The notes beneath the pieces were generated by a model that made no database searches, was not told the origin of the DNA, and saw only the letters and a program-made list of their open reading frames with translations. DNA of 6,149 nucleotides, from positions 261-6,409 of the forward strand of contig JASLXI010000057.1 of NCBI GenBank assembly GCA_030740415.1. Reading direction: 5' to 3'. The translations under genes were made by a program, and so were the position numbers. Origin of the DNA: Dehalococcoidia bacterium. GTDB lineage: Bacteria > Chloroflexota > Dehalococcoidia > UBA2985. This document shows, one piece after another, positions 1 through 5,588 of this stretch (positions within the stretch are counted from its first letter, which is position 1; the number at the start of each line of letters is the position of its first letter).

Positions 1-381
1 GATATACCTGATGATGCTCCTTTCATTCTGCACCCCGGAGAGTTTGTTCTGGGCAGCACTTTGGAGTCGGTTGGCCTTCCGGGTGACATTGTGGCCCGCT
101 TGGAGGGGAAAAGCTCTTTGGGTAGGCTGGGCCTTCTCATTCATTCCACCGCGGGCTATGTCGACCCCGGATGGAAAGGGCACCTGACTTTGGAGTTGAG
201 CAACGTAGCCAATTTACCCATTACGCTGTACTTTGGCATGAAGATTGGGCAGATTTCCTTTCTACGGTTGACAACGGCAGCCGAGAACCCGTATGGTTCC
301 CCGGCACTTGGCAGCAAGTACCAGGGACAGATGGAGCCTACCGCTAGCAGGATTCACAAGGACTTCACGAAGAGCGGATAA
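1..381 (+). CDS. dcd: dCTP deaminase, 3' part (5' end outside window)
   Basis: Frame 1 is open from the first base to the TAA at 379-381 and gives 126 residues. The family is about 190 residues long, so roughly the first 65 are missing; a TTG at 61 is internal and not the start. The enzyme deaminates dCTP to dUTP in the cytosol and so feeds dTTP synthesis. Visible motifs, numbered in this fragment, are HPGEF (11-15), GKSSLGR (36-42, with the Ser and Arg that match E. coli S111 and R115), [13 protein letters not shown] (48-60), the catalytic Glu in TLEL (E65) and the C-terminal KYQGQ (106-110). From memory, the stretch from GKSSLGR to MKIGQ is close to the M. tuberculosis enzyme, which both deaminates dCTP and hydrolyses dUTP. 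A bifunctional enzyme is therefore an inference here. ribD begins 5 bases after the stop, which suggests one transcript. Confidence 0.95.
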   Translation, partial: DIPDDAPFILHPGEFVLGSTLESVGLPGDIVARLEGKSSLGRLGLLIHSTAGYVDPGWKGHLTLELSNVANLPITLYFGMKIGQISFLRLTTAAENPYGSPALGSKYQGQMEPTASRIHKDFTKSG

Positions 382-386
382 CATCC

Positions 387-1469
387 ATGGGCTACATGAA
401 ACGCGCCCTGGAGCTATCCCGAGAGGCTCTCGGTCTTTCCAGTCCGAATCCCCCCGTCGGAGCGGTCGTGGTGAAGGACGGCCGGATAGTAGGCGAGGGA
501 CACACGCTCCCGCCGGGTCAGGCTCATGCAGAGGTAATCGCCTTGAACCAGGCAGGAGAGCTAGCCAGGAGTGCAACTCTCTATACCACCCTGGAACCCT
601 GTTGCCACTTTGGAAAGACACCTCCGTGCACTAGGGCCATCATCCAGGCGGGCATCGCCCAGGTTCACATAGCAACCAACGATCCAAACCCTCTGGTGAA
701 CGGCAAGGGTGTGGCCGAACTGGAGGGTGCTGGACTCAGCATCCATCAGGACGAGTGCAGCGAAGAGGCCGAAGAAGTGACAGAGGCCTACATCAAATTT
801 GTGACCACAGGCCTCCCCTTTGTAGTTGCTAAGTTTGCCATGAGCCTGGACGGGAAAATAGCTGCCTCCTCGGGTGACTCCAAGTGGATTAGCTCGGAGG
901 ATGCTCGTTACTACGCCAGGGAGCTACGACAGTGGAACGATGCGATAATCGTCGGGATCGGTACTATCCTCGACGATGACCCCAGGTTGACTGCTCGTGA
1001 TGGGGACGGCTGCCCTAGGGCAAAACAGCCCGTGCGCATAGTGGTAGACACCTCTGCTCGCGTGCCCTTGAGTGCGCAGCTCTTCCGGGAGCCCGGCCCG
1101 CTTCTGGTGGTGACCGCGCGTGCAACGAAAAACAGAACAGAGGCATTGAGGGGCGCTGGAGCTCAGGTCTTGTCGCTGCCAGCCGATGACGGGTCAGTTG
1201 ATCTGAGTGGTCTCCTCAAAGTGCTTGGAGAGCGGGAGATAACCAGCTTGTTGGCAGAGGGGGGGGGCACGCTGCTGGGCTCCTTCTTCGATCTTGGTCT
1301 GGTGGATAAGGTGGTGGCTTTCGTATCCCCTGTTATTCTGGGAGGAAGAGGTTCTCCATCGCCGGTGGCCGGGGCGGGTGCCACTGTCATGGCTGACTCC
1401 ATTCGTCTGAAGCGGACGAAGGTGGACGTGGTTGGAGAGGACGTAATGATGACTGGATACGTGAGGTAA
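387..1469 (+). CDS. ribD: Bifunctional riboflavin deaminase/reductase RibD
   Basis: RibD catalyses two successive steps: deamination of 2,5-diamino-6-ribosylamino-4-pyrimidinone 5'-phosphate, then NADPH reduction of the ribosyl chain. The protein has 360 residues, as is usual. The N-terminal cytidine-deaminase-like domain (about 1-140) has SPNPPVGAVVV (19-29), the zinc ligands H47 (HAE), C72 (EPCCH) and C81 (TPPC), and DPNPLVNGKGV (99-109). The C-terminal reductase domain (about 145-360) has KFAMSLDGKIA (149-159), WISSEDAR (167-174), VGIGTILDDDPRLTAR (189-204) and EGGG (291-294). The ATG at 387 lies 5 bases after dcd; its ribosome binding site is weak (only AGAGCGG near 371-377), so coupling to dcd or use of the ATG at 396 is possible. 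A run of nine G at 1259-1267 encodes the EGGG motif. Confidence 0.96.
   Translation: MGYMKRALELSREALGLSSPNPPVGAVVVKDGRIVGEGHTLPPGQAHAEVIALNQAGELARSATLYTTLEPCCHFGKTPPCTRAIIQAGIAQVHIATNDPNPLVNGKGVAELEGAGLSIHQDECSEEAEEVTEAYIKFVTTGLPFVVAKFAMSLDGKIAASSGDSKWISSEDARYYARELRQWNDAIIVGIGTILDDDPRLTARDGDGCPRAKQPVRIVVDTSARVPLSAQLFREPGPLLVVTARATKNRTEALRGAGAQVLSLPADDGSVDLSGLLKVLGEREITSLLAEGGGTLLGSFFDLGLVDKVVAFVSPVILGGRGSPSPVAGAGATVMADSIRLKRTKVDVVGEDVMMTGYVR
1259..1267 (+). repeat. Nine-G homopolymer inside ribD
   Basis: Nine consecutive G residues encode most of the conserved EGGG motif of the RibD reductase domain (GAG GGG GGG GGC). The frame is intact on both sides, so the length as given is functional. 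Such tracts are prone to slippage and to base-calling errors. Confidence 0.9.
1463..1467 (+). promoter_or_regulatory. Ribosome binding site of ribE, inside the end of ribD
   Basis: GAGGT sits 8 bases before the GTG at 1476 and overlaps the last ribD codons and stop (TAA 1467-1469). It supports the GTG start and suggests that ribosomes finishing ribD help to start ribE. Confidence 0.65.
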
Positions 1470-1475
1470 GAGAGC

Positions 1476-2087
1476 GTGTTTACCGGCATCATACAGGAGT
1501 TGGGAAAACTAAGAGAGAATGCCGACTCCTCCATGAGCGTGGAGGCTGTGACTTCGCTGGAGGGGCTCCGAGAAGGGGACAGCGTAGCCGTCAATGGGAC
1601 CTGTCTCACCGTGAAGGCTATCGGTGAGAGGTATTTCTCCGTGGATACCATGCCTGAGACCCTCAGGCGTACCAATTTGGGTCTGGCGAAGCCAGGGAAT
1701 CTGGTGAACCTGGAGAAGGCCCTCACCCTTAGTACACCCTTAGGGGGCCACCTGATCCAGGGGCACGTGGATGCTACGGGAACTCTTGCATCGATAATAC
1801 AGGAAAGCGATGCCCTGTTGATGAGATTCAACGCACCTCATCAGGTGATGAAGTATGTGGTGGAGAAGGGGTTCATATCCGTGGATGGTATCAGCCTCAC
1901 CTTGGTGGAGTGCGATGACTCTACTTTTGTTATATCTGTGGTAAAATACACCTTGGAACATACCAATCTGGGTTATCGTGAACCTGGGGATGTGGTGAAT
2001 CTGGAAGTGGACATCCTGGCCAAGTACGTGGAGAAGGTACTGGCATCCCGTGGATCCTCTGGACAGTTCCAGGGGCACTCCCCCTAG
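1476..2087 (+). CDS. ribE: Riboflavin synthase, alpha chain type
   Basis: This enzyme dismutates two molecules of 6,7-dimethyl-8-ribityllumazine to riboflavin and the pyrimidine substrate of RibH, the last step of the pathway. The protein has 203 residues and the usual two lumazine-binding repeats, about 1-96 and 97-190. It begins with the canonical MFTGIIQ, in which the N-terminal Phe is catalytic in the family. Repeat one has SVAVNGTCLTV (36-46) and ends in GGHLIQGHVDATG (90-102). Repeat two has ISVDGISLTL (134-143), HTNLGYREPGDVVNLEVD (162-179) and KYVEKVL (183-189). The GTG start at 1476 is fixed by the MFTG motif and the GAGGT upstream. The last dozen residues (SRGSSGQFQGHSP) look like an unstructured tail. 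The same protein is called RibC in E. coli and RibB in older Bacillus usage. Confidence 0.96.
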   Translation: MFTGIIQELGKLRENADSSMSVEAVTSLEGLREGDSVAVNGTCLTVKAIGERYFSVDTMPETLRRTNLGLAKPGNLVNLEKALTLSTPLGGHLIQGHVDATGTLASIIQESDALLMRFNAPHQVMKYVVEKGFISVDGISLTLVECDDSTFVISVVKYTLEHTNLGYREPGDVVNLEVDILAKYVEKVLASRGSSGQFQGHSP

Positions 2088-2112
2088 CGATCCAATCAGT
2101 TGCTATGCCATT

Positions 2113-2118
2113 GGAGGG
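2113..2118 (+). promoter_or_regulatory. Ribosome binding site that fixes the ribBA start
   Basis: GGAGGG lies 5 bases before the ATG at 2124. A longer in-frame start, TTG at 2100, has no such signal and would add eight residues (MLCHWRAV) that do not fit the family. The ATG at 2124 is therefore preferred. Confidence 0.8.
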
Positions 2119-2123
2119 CGGTT

Positions 2124-3338
2124 ATGGCTTTGGTTAGCGTAGAAGAGGCGATTCAGGACCTACAGGACGGCAAACTTGTCATCCTGGTAGACGATGAAGA
2201 CCGTGAGAACGAGGGTGATCTGATCATCGCCGCGGAGAAGATCACGCCAGAGGCCATCAATTTCATGGCCACCTATGGTCGTGGTTTGATATGTATGCCG
2301 GTCACAGGCCAACGTCTACAACAGCTCAAGCTGCCCATGATGGTGGAGGATAACACCTCCCGCCACAGCACCGCTTTCACCGTCTCTGTCGATGTGACAC
2401 GTGGCGCTACTACCGGCATCTCCGCGTTCGACAGGGCAGCTACGGTCAAGGCTATGCTGGACCCCAATACTGAGCCTGATGACTTGGCTAGGCCTGGACA
2501 TATCTTCCCTCTGCGGTATCAGGAGGGTGGTGTTCTGGTCAGGGCAGGCCAGACAGAGGGGTCGGTAGACCTGGCCACACTGGCGGGGTTGCGCCCTGCG
2601 GCGGTCCTGTGCGAAATCATGAGTGAAGATGGTACCATGGCCCGTATGCCCCAGCTGGAGGAGTTTTCTAGACTTCACGACATTAGGATTATCAGCGTAG
2701 CCCAGATCATCGCTTATCGGCGGCTCCATGAGACTATGGTGGAGCGAGTAGCCGATGCTAGGCTTCCCACATGCTACGGAGAGTTCAGGGCGGTGGCGTT
2801 CAATAGTGACGTTGATAAAGCAGAGCACTTGGCCTTGGTCATGGGTGACGTGGATACCGGGTCTCCTGTGCTGGTCAGAGTCCACAGTGAGTGCCTCACG
2901 GGAGACGTATTCGGCAGCCAGCGCTGTGACTGTGGCGCCCAGATAGACTTGGCCCTGCGGTTCATTGCCACTGAAGGCAGGGGTGTTTTCCTCTATATGC
3001 GCCAGGAGGGGAGGGGTATAGGTCTGCATAACAAGATAAAGGCCTACGCTCTCCAGGATGACGGATTGGATACGGTGGAAGCTAATGCCAAGCTAGGCTT
3101 CGGCCCGGACCTGCGCTACTATGGCATTGGGGCCCAGATTCTGGTCGATTTGGGAGTCCAGAACATGCGCCTCCTCACCAATAACCCTAAGAAGGTAATA
3201 GGGCTCGAGTCCTATGGCCTCAAGCTGGTCGAGCGACTGCCTATCGTAGTGCCTTCCACGCCGGAAAGCGAGAGGTACATGGAGACCAAGTACCTCAAGC
3301 TCGGCCACTTCCTGCAAACAGAAGAGGTCCAAGGTTGA
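2124..3338 (+). CDS. ribBA: Fused DHBP synthase / GTP cyclohydrolase II (RibBA)
   Basis: The protein has 404 residues and supplies both entry steps to riboflavin. The N-terminal half (about 1-205) converts ribulose 5-phosphate to 3,4-dihydroxy-2-butanone 4-phosphate and formate; it has [10 protein letters not shown] (23-32), RPGHIFPLR (123-131) and [12 protein letters not shown] (163-174). The C-terminal half (about 208-404) opens GTP to the diaminopyrimidine; it has [21 protein letters not shown] (253-273) with zinc ligands C257, C268 and C270, RQEGRGIGL (293-301), [11 protein letters not shown] (316-326), GIGAQIL (334-340) and TNNPKK (352-357). The cyclohydrolase half looks fully competent. 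One residue is odd: the GHTE motif of DHBP synthase reads GQTE (Q143, codon 2550-2552), replacing the His that matches E. coli RibB H153, a metal ligand. The remaining synthase motifs are intact, so loss of activity is not proven. The TGA overlaps the ribH start. Confidence 0.96.
   Translation: MALVSVEEAIQDLQDGKLVILVDDEDRENEGDLIIAAEKITPEAINFMATYGRGLICMPVTGQRLQQLKLPMMVEDNTSRHSTAFTVSVDVTRGATTGISAFDRAATVKAMLDPNTEPDDLARPGHIFPLRYQEGGVLVRAGQTEGSVDLATLAGLRPAAVLCEIMSEDGTMARMPQLEEFSRLHDIRIISVAQIIAYRRLHETMVERVADARLPTCYGEFRAVAFNSDVDKAEHLALVMGDVDTGSPVLVRVHSECLTGDVFGSQRCDCGAQIDLALRFIATEGRGVFLYMRQEGRGIGLHNKIKAYALQDDGLDTVEANAKLGFGPDLRYYGIGAQILVDLGVQNMRLLTNNPKKVIGLESYGLKLVERLPIVVPSTPESERYMETKYLKLGHFLQTEEVQG
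3324..3328 (+). promoter_or_regulatory. Ribosome binding site supporting the TTG start of ribH
   Basis: GAGGT within the end of ribBA lies 6 bases before the TTG at 3335. The next in-frame candidate, GTG at 3365, has AAGAG directly against it, which is too close. The TTG overlapping the ribBA stop is therefore the better start. Confidence 0.6.
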
Positions 3339-3856
3339 AGGGGCCGTCCTTTAATGACGAAGAGGTGAAAGACGGCCCGGGACTTCGTCTCAAGGGTAAT
3401 CTAAGCGGCCAAGGGTTAAGGATAGCCGTGGTGGCGGCAAGGTTTAACCTCTTCGTCACCTCCAAGCTGGTGGAGGGAGCCTGTGAAGCCATCTTATCGC
3501 ACGGAGTCGAGGAGAAAGACCTCGCAGTATCTTGGGTTCCTGGCTCTTTTGAAGTGCCACTGGTGGCCCTGGAGATGGCTAAGACAAAGAAATGGGACGC
3601 CCTAGTCTGCCTGGGGGCTGTTATTCGGGGCGAGACCGCCCACTTCGATCACGTAGGTGGAGAAGTTGCCCGTGGCATTGCTACTGTCTCTAGAGAAACG
3701 GGAGTTCCGTTAACCTTTGGTATCCTCACGACCTACACCGAGGAACAAGCTATAGAGAGAGCAGGTGGTAAGCTCGGAAACTGGGGTTACTATGCTGCCC
3801 TCGCCGCTTTGGAATCGGCCAACCTGTTGCGTCTCTTGAGGAATATGGAGGAGTAG
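3335..3856 (+). CDS. ribH: 6,7-dimethyl-8-ribityllumazine synthase
   Basis: RibH condenses the ribitylaminopyrimidine from the RibD branch with the butanone phosphate from RibBA, giving the substrate of riboflavin synthase. It normally forms pentamers or 60-subunit shells. The protein has 173 residues against about 155 usual; the excess is an N-terminal extension of about 20 residues. Motifs are AARFN (34-38), WVPGSFEVP (67-75), GAVIRGETAHFDHV (94-107) with the catalytic His H103, FGILTTYTEEQA (128-139) and ERAGGK (141-146), whose R142 matches B. subtilis R127. The following signature, usually NKG followed by a Glu or Asp, reads NWGYY (149-153); W150 replaces the Lys that matches B. subtilis K135. 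The TTG start overlaps the ribBA stop (TTGA), so translation is probably coupled. It is the last gene of the rib cluster. Confidence 0.95.
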   Translation: MKGPSFNDEEVKDGPGLRLKGNLSGQGLRIAVVAARFNLFVTSKLVEGACEAILSHGVEEKDLAVSWVPGSFEVPLVALEMAKTKKWDALVCLGAVIRGETAHFDHVGGEVARGIATVSRETGVPLTFGILTTYTEEQAIERAGGKLGNWGYYAALAALESANLLRLLRNMEE

Positions 3857-3914
3857 CGTCAGTTCTGCAAATCCGCCTGCACAATTCCCAACCCAATCTC
3901 GTTCATCCCAACTA

Positions 3915-3959
3915 TGTCGAAGAGAGTGAGTTAGCTTTCCTAGCTCATTTGGTTCGACA
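3915..3959 (+). repeat. 45-base hairpin in the spacer after ribH
   Basis: The spacer 3857-4027 lies between two convergent genes. It contains outer arms TGTCGAA (3915-3921) and TTCGACA (3953-3959), which are perfect reverse complements. Inside them is a second stem, 3924-3934 with 3940-3950, of 11 pairs including four G-T pairs. The loop is CTTTC, and a 2x2 mismatch separates the stems. No T-run follows on either strand, so it is not a standard rho-independent terminator, although its position suits a two-way transcript end. The right arm continues as TTCGACAAGCTCACC. From memory, closely similar motifs are dispersed between genes in many environmental bacterial genomes, so a REP-like repeat is a second reading. 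I see nothing else in the spacer. Confidence 0.6.
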
Positions 3960-4027
3960 AGCTCACCATGGGGGGTCAGAGTTCAGTCGTACGGTAGTCT
4001 CCGTGATTAACTACTAAAGCCTATCGA

Positions 4028-4282
4028 TTATCCCGTAACCTTATAGACCGTGTCTCCGTGCCTCACCCGCTCGGGCACCTTTATGCCTATTGCCTGCCCC
4101 GTTGAGGCCTCGGAGACATCGACATTGTTTGCCTGCATGGACTCCACCACCATTTCCAGGTCTGTGGTGTGCCCCACGATGTGGATGGTGTCTCCCAGCT
4201 TCACGGTACCAGTGAGATCGATGCCTGCCACCACGGGATGGGAGAAGAAATCGCTCACATGACCAACTTCTATCTCTGGCAT
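4028..4282 (-). CDS. Stand-alone EF-Tu domain-2-like small protein
   Basis: The product has 84 residues. It reads MPEIEVGHVSDFFSHP, then a beta-rich pattern with LTGTVKLGDTIHIVGHTTDL (23-42), VESMQ (46-50) and IGIKVPERVRHGDTVYKV (65-82). The GDTIHI, VESMQ and G-x-x-IGIKV pattern is that of the second beta-barrel domain of translation GTPases such as EF-Tu. There is no GTP-binding domain, so it cannot act as an elongation factor by itself. Such small proteins are usually annotated as translation elongation factor-like, and similar domains are attached to some U32 peptidases. Function is unknown; RNA or ribosome binding is only a guess. The frame stays open upstream to 4384, but the ATG at 4282 has an excellent ribosome binding site and starts the conserved part. 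It converges on ribH and is probably monocistronic. Confidence 0.85.
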   Translation of the reverse strand: MPEIEVGHVSDFFSHPVVAGIDLTGTVKLGDTIHIVGHTTDLEMVVESMQANNVDVSEASTGQAIGIKVPERVRHGDTVYKVTG

Positions 4283-4287
4283 AGTAA

Positions 4288-4297
4288 CCTCCTCCTT
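4288..4297 (-). promoter_or_regulatory. Strong ribosome binding site of the EF-Tu-like gene
   Basis: On the minus strand AAGGAGGAGG ends 5 bases before the ATG at 4282-4280. It is the best Shine-Dalgarno match in the window and decides the start against the longer GTG-initiated frame from 4384. Confidence 0.85.
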
Positions 4298-4408
4298 GCT
4301 GCTGCCTATGGCTTCAGCATAAGTTGCTCTGACTATGAACTCAACAATCGGATGCAGATAAGACGAACATCTTCCAATTGCCACGAGACCTAGTGCAACT
4401 CACGGTAG

Positions 4409-4600
4409 GACAGGAATTCCATCGTTGCTAAGCGGATATTTCATGTAGACTTGGATGCCTTTTTCGTGGCGGTGGAGCGTGCGTCGGACCTAACGCTTGA
4501 AGGCAGACTTGAAGTGGTGGGCGCAGAACCGGAAGCCAGCTCGACGACGAGAACTCAGGCTTCGGGGTCGCAGTGGCCCGGGAGTGGCTTACCCCAGTAG
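4409..4600 (+). pseudogene. 5' fragment of a Y-family DNA polymerase gene (dinB-like)
   Basis: The open frame 4409-4600 has no ATG, GTG or TTG before its conserved part. From 4430 it reads KRIFHVDLDAFFVAVERASD and continues to EGRLEVVGAEPEASS. This is the N-terminus of DNA polymerase IV / Y-family enzymes; E. coli DinB has IIHVDMDCFFAAVE. The first Asp of HVDLDAFF is a catalytic metal ligand, and the adjacent FF holds the steric gate. After about 4540 the frame is lost. In another frame, 4546-4569 reads DENSGFGV, which resembles the next conserved block (E-A-R-x-FGVRSGMP), and after one missing base AGTGGC would continue it. The family has about 350-400 residues, so only about the first 50-60 remain. 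No later palm, little-finger or C-terminal sequence is visible. I read it as a decayed, start-less remnant. Confidence 0.75.
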
Positions 4601-4722
4601 TCCTCATTGAGGTACATACGCCGTTTCTTTCGGGCCACCTCCTGCTGGTGGGTGGAAAGACGAGGACATAGGGTGTAGCTTATGACCTCCTGGTTCAGGG
4701 TCTCAAAGGCTTGAATGTTTCC
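4555..4722 (-). pseudogene. Unrecognised open frame directly behind the dehydrogenase stop
   Basis: After the TAG of the dehydrogenase (4725-4723) the same minus-strand frame stays open for 55 codons to a TGA at 4557-4555. It reads GNIQAFETLNQEVIS, then a basic stretch QQEVARKKRRMYLNEDYWG (about 28-46), then KPLPGHCDPEA. The composition is protein-like, with a charged middle and an aromatic motif MYLNEDYWGKPLPG. No ATG is in frame; GTG at 4642-4640 and a few weak alternatives have no ribosome binding site. The dehydrogenase already ends normally for its family, so this is unlikely to be its lost tail. It may be the 3' end of another decayed gene. I do not recognise the family. Its last few codons lie antisense to sequence that resembles dinB, so that end may be chance. 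Confidence 0.35.
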
Positions 4723-5499
4723 CTAGATCAATGATTTGGATTGCCCGCCGTCCACGTTAATGGATGTCCCAGTGATGAGGTCTGCGCCCTCCGAGCAAAG
4801 GAAGGCGACCATGGCTCCAACAGGCTCAGGCCAGCCGAATTTTCCCATGGGAAGATGGCGGGCGACGAACTCCTGGACTACTTCCTCGGAGTTTCCATTC
4901 ACAAAGCGGTCCCATCCACCGCCTGGAAACTGGATAGAGCCGGGGGCTAGGGTGTTCACCAGCACGTTGTAGGGAGCTAGGGATAGGGCCATGTGCTTTG
5001 AGAAGGCGATGAGAGCCGCCTTGGCCGTCATGTAGGTGAGGCCACCCCCGTGCTCCCTGCCCCAGATGGATGCGATGTTCACGATACGACCCCAGCGTCG
5101 CTCCTTCATGCCCGGCAGACCGAGGCGTGTGAGTCGCACGGCGGAGAGGAGGTTCAAGTCTAGAGTGTCATGCCAGTCCTGGTCTGTGGTGGTATCGAAG
5201 TCCCGGCCTCCACGAGTGCCGCCCACGTTGTTGACTATTATATCCACCTGGCCGAAGGTCTTTTCGGACTCCTGATAGAATGTTTCTGTTCCTTCAGCAG
5301 TAGCTACGTCTGCCTGGATGCCAACTACATCAAGACCCTGCTCCTTCATCTCTTCCACGGTCTCATTCAGGCCCTCCGCACTCCGAGCACATATGGCTAC
5401 CCTGCAACCCTCGCGGCCCAGCGTCAGGGCGGCCTGCCGGCCTAGGCCGCGGCTGCCTCCGGTTACAAGGGCTACCCGGCCCTCGATGCCCATGTCCAT
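4723..5499 (-). CDS. Short-chain dehydrogenase/reductase (SDR), substrate unknown
   Basis: The protein has 258 residues, the normal length of a classical SDR. The Rossmann cofactor motif is TGGSRGLG (13-20), and CARS (37-40) after the second strand, with its Arg, suggests NADP(H). ADV follows at 63-65 and NNVGG at 90-94. The catalytic set is N116 (LDLNLLSA), S144 (NIASIWG), Y156 and K160 (YMTAK). LAPGSIQFPGGGWDRF (184-199) is the variable substrate loop. The C-terminus, ITGTSINVDGGQSKSLI, is standard for the family. It is a cytosolic oxidoreductase, perhaps of the 3-oxoacyl-ACP-reductase-like group, but the substrate cannot be told from sequence. ATG 5499 is chosen because of its ribosome binding site; ATG 5493 is possible. 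A TAGAAT on the minus strand at 5538-5533 could be a -10 box, but no good -35 accompanies it. No rib or translation link is evident. Confidence 0.93.
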   Translation of the reverse strand: MDMGIEGRVALVTGGSRGLGRQAALTLGREGCRVAICARSAEGLNETVEEMKEQGLDVVGIQADVATAEGTETFYQESEKTFGQVDIIVNNVGGTRGGRDFDTTTDQDWHDTLDLNLLSAVRLTRLGLPGMKERRWGRIVNIASIWGREHGGGLTYMTAKAALIAFSKHMALSLAPYNVLVNTLAPGSIQFPGGGWDRFVNGNSEEVVQEFVARHLPMGKFGWPEPVGAMVAFLCSEGADLITGTSINVDGGQSKSLI

Positions 5500-5504
5500 G
5501 TTTG

Positions 5505-5511
5505 CCTCCTT
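5505..5511 (-). promoter_or_regulatory. Ribosome binding site of the SDR gene
   Basis: AAGGAGG on the minus strand lies 5 bases before the ATG at 5499-5497, favouring that start over the in-frame ATG six bases downstream. Confidence 0.8.
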
Positions 5512-5588
5512 ATACGAACGTAGTAGGGGTCTATTCTAGCAGCATCACGGCCCCCATTGAGAATCCGACCCCACGCATCGCGCCAGGC

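Noticed and set aside
376..390. FMN riboswitch leader of the rib operon
   Set aside because: Only 5 bases lie between dcd and ribD, so the element cannot be here.
1163..1831. A 222-residue open frame on the minus strand across ribD and ribE
   Set aside because: It is antisense to two conserved genes and its composition (rich in Ser, Arg and Pro) is typical of a shadow frame.
2100..2123. TTG start for ribBA giving eight extra residues
   Set aside because: There is no ribosome binding site before it, and the ATG at 2124 has GGAGGG at 5 bases and begins the conserved [10 protein letters not shown].
2316..3029. A 237-residue open frame on the minus strand across ribBA
   Set aside because: It lies wholly antisense to a strongly conserved gene and shows no domain pattern or ribosome binding site of note; it is a by-product of codon bias.
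3857..4027. Rho-independent terminator after ribH
   Set aside because: A good hairpin exists at 3915-3959, but no T-run follows on either strand, so I listed it as a hairpin and possible repeat only.
4283..4384. Upstream extension of the EF-Tu-like protein to a GTG at 4384
   Set aside because: AAGGAGGAGG directly before ATG 4282 and the family pattern both place the start there; the extra 34 residues match nothing I know.
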